DNA of 50,255 bases from Vitrella brassicaformis (Eukaryota > Sar > Vitrellaceae): NCBI GenBank assembly GCA_001179505.1, contig CDMY01000322.1:22773-73027 (forward strand), in the 5' to 3' direction. The translations under genes were made by a program, and so were the position numbers. A model generated the notes under the pieces. It made no database searches, was not told where the DNA came from, and saw only the letters and a program-made list of their open reading frames with translations. Below, one piece after another: positions 44,353 through 50,255 of this stretch (position 1 is the first letter of the stretch; the number at the start of each line of letters is the position of its first letter).

Positions 44353-46141
44353 CTACAGCTCTTGGTCAGGCGGCCGCACCCCTTTGCCATCATCCCACTC
44401 CTCTCTCCATTCACGCCGCGCCGCCTCCCCACCGGGCCCCTTCCACCGGTCGATGTACTCGCGAGAGGCCTTCAGAAAGAAGTAGGGGTCGCCCTTGCGG
44501 CCAGGGCGCTCGTCAGAGGGGTAGGTGTGGTAGCCCTCCCGCTCTACGGCAGGCTCAATCTGGCTGCCCTCGCCCCACTCGTTGAAGCTGGTCAGCCCCG
44601 CAACGGGCAGCTGCCCCTTACAATCCAAAGGCGGCTCTTCTTGAAGCAGCTGGGCAGCATCCCACATCTGCAAACAGACCAGCCAAAGGCAAGCAAGATG
44701 CACCATCGTCGAATGGTCAGCATGTTGCCCGCCCGTGGTACCTACCTGGGCAAAGTACGCGCCGTTTTTGCGCTGCCGTGTGGTGGCCTTGTTCCAGGGG
44801 CGGATCTTGGTATCATCGTAGCCCGGCCCCACACAGGGGATGAACTGGAACGGCCTTTTGGTGCCCATCCCCCTCCCCTGGCTGCACGCTTCCTGCTGGA
44901 ACCACGGCCACCGACTGGTTGTCGACGCGGGCGTGAAGCCGTCGCTGGCAAAGTAGGAGTAGCAGCCGTCAAAGCCCGCTCTTGCCGCATCGATGAGTGA
45001 GCTGCCGTCGAGACAAAGGCCCATGAAGACGCCATCGATGTCGCTGCCTCTCACACAGCCGGGCCCGTCTGCCTCTGGGCATAACACCTGCTGCCATAAG
45101 GCCGGCTTGATGTGGTAGCTGTCGTACAAGTAGAACCAGGGGAGCCGCGTGATTGGGTCGCGGTAGAGCCACCGAGTGTCGTTGAATGTCCGTACGATGA
45201 ACTGCATGTCGTACTGGACTGAAGTGATGTTCCGACCTGACACAGACAGACAGACAGACGGCAGGCATCATGACACGTTGATTGATGAGGCAGAGCCCAC
45301 CCCGGTATGGCTCCATATGGAAGATGACCTTCAGCGGCGGGTCGAAGTCACCCACAGGCACCCTCTTCCGCGCCGCCCACTCCTCAATCTTCCTCTCAAG
45401 TGCCCTCACAAAGTGGTTGAGATTGCGGTGCGTCCTGACGCCCTCGCCGTCTGCCCCGCCATGGATGCCGTGCCACGATAAGACCAGCGCGTCTGCACCG
45501 ATCCCCACCAGCCAGTCCATGTGCTGACCTGAAGGTGTTTGTAAAGAAAACCATCCATCATGAGAAACACAACTTGCGAGCACGTGTGTGTGTGTGTGTG
45601 TGTGTGGCTGGCTGGCTGTATGGTCTCACTTAGTAAATTGGCATCTCGGCTGCTGTAGGGCCCGAGGAGGGGATAGAAGGGCGCGTGGATGTCTGCAGGA
45701 GGCGTGTGGTTAGTACCTACCTGCAGGCATGCGCCGTCCACACACAACACAACACAACACAACACACACGCAGTGAGTGCGGTGGTGGTACGGTATGTGT
45801 GTGACTGTGCATCCGGTCTGTCTGACCGACGTGTCGGTATAGGTCGGTGACCTCCTGCTGCCAGTGCGGCAGCACACGGTGGTTCCAGTGCTTCCACCCG
45901 CCGTCATGCTCAGGGCTGCCATACCTACACACAACATACACACGACCATTGCAGAGAGCATCGCCTTCACAGCCGTTTGTTCATCTTGCTCACTCACTCA
46001 CCACATGTAGTAAAAGACGTGCACTTGCGCGTCGGCGGCTCCACACACGCTAGATGCGAAGGCGACCAGCTGCAGCAAGAAGAAGGGCAGCCACAGCGAG
46101 GACGAACCTGACCAACAGGGCTCTTCTGCTGGTGCGGACAT
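44353..46141 (-). CDS. Glycoside hydrolase family 99 endo-alpha-mannosidase
   Basis: Starts at ATG 46141 with an exon 46002-46141 that encodes a hydrophobic signal peptide or anchor (LWLPFFLLQLVAFASSVCG) followed by VHVFYYMW. The next exon begins YGSPEHDGGWKHWNHRVLPH, the hallmark N-terminal GH99 segment (YxWYGxPxxDGxxxHWNHxxLPHW). Then come GADALVLSWHG, a KVIFHMEPY strand, IPCVGPGYDDTKIRPWN and SFNEWGEGSQIEPA, whose two Glu spaced by three match the catalytic pair of GH99. The stop is at 44353-44355. GH99 enzymes cleave glucosylated mannose from N-glycans in the Golgi, rescuing glycoproteins that kept glucose. Convergent with DHRS1 (191 bases between stops). No frame breaks seen. Confidence 0.9.
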
Positions 46142-46461
46142 CTGCTCTCTGCGTGTCTTCAGGGGCACAGAATCAAGATCTGCTCATAATCTGCAGCAAG
46201 TGACGCATCCATCTCAGCGCCTGCGAGCTCAGAAGTCTGTCACTTCCGCGAACCTTGTTACCCCGTGGAAGGCTTCACATGAGGCAGAATGGTCCATATC
46301 TGTGGGCAACTGCATTGATCTATCAAATTGTCATCTCGGCCTCATCGCATCTCTGCCTCGCGAGCGCCTCGGCTGTTGGCTTTGGCCTCCCTAGGAGGAC
46401 CCTGTCTGCGCATTCGAGTGCACTTGGCGGCGGCAGCAGCTGCCGGCGCCGGCAGGTCGTG
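46142..46461. promoter_or_regulatory. Divergent upstream region (GH99 / phosphatase)
   Basis: 320 bases between the two starts. An open frame runs upstream of the phosphatase ATG, with an in-frame ATG at 46279, so part of this stretch may be an N-terminal targeting extension rather than promoter. Confidence 0.4.
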
Positions 46462-47387
46462 ATGATAAATGGCGAGAAGAAGCCATCAAGCATTCTGTTC
46501 GTGTGCCTGGGTGAGATCCAGCGGGACATTCAGACAGCAGAAGACACGCACAAACGACTGTCTGCTGTCTGAATCTGTCCTGTTGTCGAGCCGTGCACTG
46601 CAGGCAACATCAACCGCTCGGCAGCAGCTGAGGGCTATATGCGGTCCAAGCGGCCTTCACTGCACGTCGAGTCTGCAGGCACAGGAGGCCACTTCGCCGG
46701 GGCGGCTGCCGATGACGACATGCAGCTGGCGGCCAGGCAGAGAGGCGTGGACCTTTCGTCGCACAGGGCCAGGCAGGTCACTGACCAAGGTGAGTGACGC
46801 CTGGCAGGCCAGAATTGAATGAGGCCTGTGTGTGTGTGTGTGTGTGCAGATTTTGTTCGTTTTGACATGGTGGTGGCGATGGACAGCAGCAACCTGCGCA
46901 GCCTGCAGCAGAGGTGCCCTGCCGCATACCAGTCCAAGCTGCACCTCTTCTTGCCAAGTGAGTGTGTGCCGCCCACACACACACATCCACTTACACGTGA
47001 AGCCTCCCTCTCACACTTTTTTCTCTTTGGTCCTCTCTGCCGTGTCTGCCGTGTGCTGTGCTCGTAGAGTATGCGTCGCATCTCGGCCTGTCCGACACGC
47101 CAGATCCGTGAGCCACGCGACACACATGCAGAGAGGCAGACGCACTCACTCACCATGGAAGCTTAGCACTCATCCGTGTGGTGTGCGAGTGTCTGTGTCT
47201 GTGTCTGTGTGGTGTCAGGTACTATGAGGGGGGCCATCTGAGAGTCTTTGATATCATCTCACAAGGTACGGTGACGAACGCATTGACACACGATACGGTC
47301 CATCCTCTCGTCCATCCATCCATCCATCCGGCTTGCGCCTCGCCGTGTGCAGGGATTGATGGCCTGATTGCGTCCGAGAAACTCTGA
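46462..47387 (+). CDS. Low-molecular-weight protein tyrosine phosphatase
   Basis: Six exons, in phase: 46462-46510, 46604-46789, 46850-46957, 47068-47107, 47219-47265 and 47353-47387; 154 residues, the family's normal size (about 155-160). The P-loop is split by the first intron: FVCLG joined to NINRSAAAEG gives the CX5R(S) motif CLGNINRS near residues 15-22. Next are ESAGTGG, RARQVTDQDFVRFDMVVAMD, and the general acid Asp in DTPDPYYEGG (the DPYY motif). These enzymes dephosphorylate phosphotyrosine through a Cys-phosphate intermediate in the cytosol. All catalytic residues are present. The start at 46462 gives the usual short N-terminus; an upstream in-frame ATG at 46279 would add about 61 residues. 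Confidence 0.92.
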
Positions 47388-48039
47388 ACGGGGTCGTGAT
47401 GACAAGCCCCGCTGACAGAGCTCTGCTCGACTCATTATCGGTGGGACAAGCTGTCTGACGCGCTGTATGTGTGTGTCCACAAATCTTTTCGTGACCTCAC
47501 TGATTCACTCGGAAATGTCCGTCTGTCTCTGTGTGCATCAGCTCATACCAGGCAGGCAGGCATGCTCTCCTCAAGAGCAACGAGCGGACCGCCAGCTTCC
47601 ATTCTTGTGCAAGAATGAGAGCCGGGGGTCGGCAGGATGCTCTTGAAGACAAGCATACACGCGCCACACCCAGAGAGGCCAGCCAGCCAGCCGCATACGT
47701 GGTGCGCATGGTAGGAGGGCAAAAGTCGATACGTAGGGAAAATGTCTTCAGTGTCTGTCTGCCTGCACGTGTGCGTCTGTCTGTGTGTGGCTGTGGTTGT
47801 GGCCGCGTGTGTGGTTTGTGTGTGTGTGTGTGGTAGCCACACCAAACCATGCACCGTGACGGAAAATGGGCGGAGACGACTTGCATTAATTAAACGTAAC
47901 ACTCGTCTGTATGTCCGTGACACTCATACAAATACAGTCCCATCAGCACGGAAAGTCAACAGGCTCAAGCCTGGGGAGGAGGGATCGATCCCCGCCCCAT
48001 CAGCACACCCCAGTCCCCCTCCTCCCCCCTCACCCCTGC
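47388..48039. other. Intergenic, no gene recognised
   Basis: About 650 bases between the phosphatase gene and the retroelement remnant. GT-rich simple sequence at about 47770-47835. The stretch around 47970-47990 holds a short GGGATCGATCCC palindrome of no known meaning. Confidence 0.45.
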
Positions 48040-48780
48040 AGACAGTAGCTAGTCGCACGCGCGAGGGCGATACACAGACGCGATTAAATTTCCGACCCTT
48101 CCACCCTCCTTCTCCCACAGCGCATGGGCCATGTGGGCGATGAGATGAACACGTTGGCATCCATCGTGTCCCCACACACCGTCGCACGTCACCACCAGAG
48201 GGCAGAAGGTCATGCGGGAGTCGCAGATGGCCGAGCGGTACTTCTTCATCTTCTTGGTGGTCACGTGCTGCTTCAGCATGGCCTTGGTCGATCTTGGAAG
48301 CACAAGACGGTGCGTCAGCATCAGTGATGCAGATGTCAAACGACGCAGCCGCCTGCCGCTCCCACACGCCGCGAGCGACGGTGTCCGCCCTGACCCCGCG
48401 CTCCCCCTCCTCTCCCTCCTTCAACACCACCTCCCGACGCACACCAGCGTCACCCCAAGCCATCCCAATCAGCTCGGCAAAGGTGTCCCGCAGTTCATTG
48501 TGGCGACGAATCACCAGGCCGTACCGCTTGCAGCACAGCGCATGGTCGACGGTGAGGGGCTGGTTGCAGTGGTCGCAGCGTGCAGCGAGGCCGGGCGGCT
48601 GACGGCCGTACCGCATGTTGTGTTGAGGGCATCGAAACTCCGCATCACAAAGATCACTGTTGTTGTCTGTCAGCGGGAGGGTGGTCAGCCAGCCGGACGT
48701 CTTGTGTATTCGGCGCTGCGGGAGAGGGCGCGATGGCGCCGGCGGTCGATGTGCGGCACGGCGGTCGATGCGATCAATAA
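48040..48780 (-). mobile_element. Degenerate retroelement fragment (reverse-transcriptase C-terminal region)
   Basis: Read on the minus strand, 48740-48350 gives SGWLTTLPLTDNN, MRYGRQPPG, CDHCNQPLTVDHALCCK, RYGLVIRRHNELRDTFAELI and ARGVWERQAAASFDICI. This is the zinc-knuckle-like CxxC...VDHA...C pattern plus RHNExRD and RGxW...xFDxR region found downstream of the reverse transcriptase in many eukaryotic non-LTR-like elements. At about 48340 the frame shifts, and similarity resumes in another frame: MLKQHVTTKKMKKYRSAI, then TFCPLVVTCDGVWG, the family's final FTPLVFS-like strand. No reverse transcriptase core, terminal repeats or target-site duplications are seen. A dead 3' fragment. Confidence 0.7.
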
Positions 48781-48813
48781 CGCGTGTGTGCGTGACTCGA
48801 CTCGTTGAGAGAA

Positions 48814-49219
48814 TCAGCCAGCCATCCAGCCGTCAGCCCTCAGCTGCCAGAATGAACTGCACCCAGCCATACTCAGATGGTACGCAATGAGTATTCGAGG
48901 AAGTCCCGCGTCCACGTGCTGTTTGCCGCGTTTGCTTGTGCAGCGGAGGCGGGCTAGCCCGATGGCCAGATCTGAGCCGAGAAATGGGAAGATCTGGCTG
49001 TCCACTTCAGGGGGCAGGTCAAACAGCCGGCTGCTTTGCTGGCCGGCCTGAAGGAAGCGAAAGTGACAAGTGACAGCAACGACTGACTCCCTCACTGCAT
49101 CGCATCGCGATGATGTGCCTGTGGCTGTGCACGTGGCTGTGTGGTCTGTCTGTGTACTGTACCTGTGGGTGAGGCAAGGCTGCAGCAGCAGCCGATGATG
49201 ATTCTGATGACGCTGCCAT
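48814..49219 (-). CDS. Small F-box-like protein
   Basis: Two exons, 49163-49219 and 48814-49047, joined in phase 0; 96 residues. After a Ser/Ala-rich start (MAASSESSSAAAAALPHPQ) comes LFDLPPEVDSQIFPFLGSD followed by LARLRCTSKRGKQHV. This is an F-box pattern (LPxExxxxIFxFL...L...LRxxSKR), which in other proteins binds Skp1 in SCF ubiquitin ligases. The C-terminus after LPRILIAYHL is short; further exons could exist if a donor in that region is used (GTACCATC). No substrate-binding repeats are seen, so it could be a truncated or domain-only protein. Confidence 0.6.
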
Positions 49220-49483
49220 CGTCGAGCATCACTCAGCTCAAGCGACGAAACAAAGTTCGTTTTGTTCGTTCGGTTACACGGGAGCCCCGGCTCCTGGTGA
49301 GGAAGAAAAGAGGAGGAGAAAAGAGGAAGATGGAGAGGGGCAAAGAGATGACATCGGTGCCTGTAGGCGGACGGAGCCGCTAATTCGCCCCGATGATGGA
49401 TAAGTAATATTGCTCTTCGCGCCGCCTGAGGCGCCGTTTCCGCTTCGTGGCACCTGTTGATCATCAAGCAGCGTGTGTTTGAG
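49220..49483. promoter_or_regulatory. Divergent upstream region (F-box-like / unknown gene)
   Basis: 264 bases between divergent starts; purine-rich at 49300-49345 on the plus strand. No defined motif. Confidence 0.35.
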
Positions 49484-50255
49484 ATGTCTGGTGCTGATGG
49501 CTCGAAGCGCCAGCGCATCGACGGCGGGTTTGCCGAAGGTAAGAGAGGACGGCGACAGCAACGATGCAGACATACAGAGGATGTCCCGTGCTATGTGTGG
49601 TGTCGTCAGATCGTCAGATGAGTGGGATGTCATCTCAGCCGCAGATGGACGTGACCCGTGACGCATCGGTGGGCGGTCTCTCCCATGTACATTTGAGCGC
49701 CCTTTGTGTGCGATGAGGGCTGTGTTTGTCTTGTGTGTCTGTTTGCAGGCGGCAGGTGGTAGCTTGAGCTTTGATGAGCTGCAGCGGCGCTTCTCAGTGC
49801 TGCTGGCACAACTGACACAGGTGAGAGATACGACCATGACACACATGCACACACACAGCTGGACCATTTGTTGGGGCTGCATGTGTTGGTCAGGTGGAGC
49901 GTGATGTGTCGGTTGCAGAAGGCTCATTCGCCTTGAATGTCACGCCCAAGGTCAGAGAGGTTATCCCATCACCACCGCCGCCATGACTCATTCCTCTTTG
50001 TCTGTGTCGATGGCCTCAGGTGCCGTCTGCTTCCTCTCACTGGTCCACCCTCAAGAGCAGCATCTCGGCCGCCTCTGGCGCCCTCACCGCCATCACACAA
50101 GGCATGGCGGCCACTCGCCCACCCCCCACTCCTCCCCCAGCCCCCCATCCATCGCCTCCAGGTGCCTATGCCCCCACTCACACCACACACACTGGAGCTG
50201 CTGCTGATGTTGACAACGCGGCTCGTCGCACGGAGAACCGCCTGCCGACAGATCT
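49484..50255 (+). CDS. Unknown protein, 3' end outside window
   Basis: Four visible exons, in phase: 49484-49538, 49756-49820, 49894-49950 and 50020 onward, running off the window. The start ATG gives MSGADGSKRQRIDGGFAEG, with a possible nuclear-type basic KRQR. It is followed by SFDELQRRFSVLLAQLTQ and ERDVSVAEGSFALNV, a helical stretch that could be coiled coil, then TLKSSISAASGALTAITQG and a Pro/Thr/His-rich low-complexity region. The acceptor of exon 2 is placed at 49756 because the earlier AG (49747) would bring a stop codon into frame. I do not recognise a family. Confidence 0.6.

Noticed and set aside
44239-45000. Plus-strand open frame of 253 codons opposite the GH99 gene
   Set aside because: The minus-strand frame has clear GH99 motifs over the same bases; the plus frame resembles nothing.

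Overview
The window is eukaryotic nuclear DNA: GC-rich, gene-dense and intron-rich, with GT-AG introns mostly 60-120 nt long and splice phases that can be followed from exon to exon. The gene mix (expanded KCTD/TLDc proteins, LctP-type lactate permease, Rab6, exocyst Sec6, GH99, starch-binding module) and the coding style suggest a photosynthetic alveolate, most like a chromerid such as Vitrella. That taxonomic call is inference. Exon boundaries below were worked out by hand from splice motifs, phase and family alignment.

Layout. 1-1756 (+): 3' part of a KCTD/double-TLDc gene (copy A). 2698-6740 (+): 19-exon coiled-coil protein with a MATH-like C-terminus. 7075-7983 (-): Rab6 GTPase. 9539-12062 (-): complete KCTD/double-TLDc gene (copy B). 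12286-14476 (+): lactate permease running into a 300-N assembly gap (14477-14776). 14777-16223 (+): KCTD/TLDc copy C emerging from the gap with a scrambled first TLDc. 17136-17698 (-): NHP2 (H/ACA snoRNP). 17862-21236 (+): HRD1-like ER ubiquitin ligase. 21929-26071 (-): C2-domain protein with a six-module acidic/basic repeat tail. 26259-28557 (-): ammonium transporter, which splices in phase into the C2 gene and may be fused to it. 29018-31497 (+): KCTD/TLDc copy D, with lost start codon, in-frame stop and a frameshift. 32318-35012 (+): 13-exon protein combining a CBM25/53-like starch-binding module, a RING finger and an FKBP-like domain. 35718-42059 (-): exocyst Sec6-like protein with PH domains. 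42364-44161 (+): DHRS1-type dehydrogenase. 44353-46141 (-): GH99 endo-alpha-mannosidase. 46462-47387 (+): low-molecular-weight tyrosine phosphatase. 48040-48780 (-): decayed retroelement fragment. 48814-49219 (-): F-box-like protein. 49484-end (+): unknown partial gene.

There are no operons; the genes are independent housekeeping and accessory units. Several share functional themes: ER quality control and secretory traffic (HRD1, Rab6, Sec6, GH99), membrane transport (lactate, ammonium) and ubiquitin ligation (HRD1, the RING-CBM protein, F-box). The most notable items are the CBM-RING-FKBP protein, the possible ammonium transporter-C2 fusion with its new repeat tail, the dispersed and partly decayed KCTD/TLDc family, and the GT-repeat tracts that stand in front of many splice acceptors.
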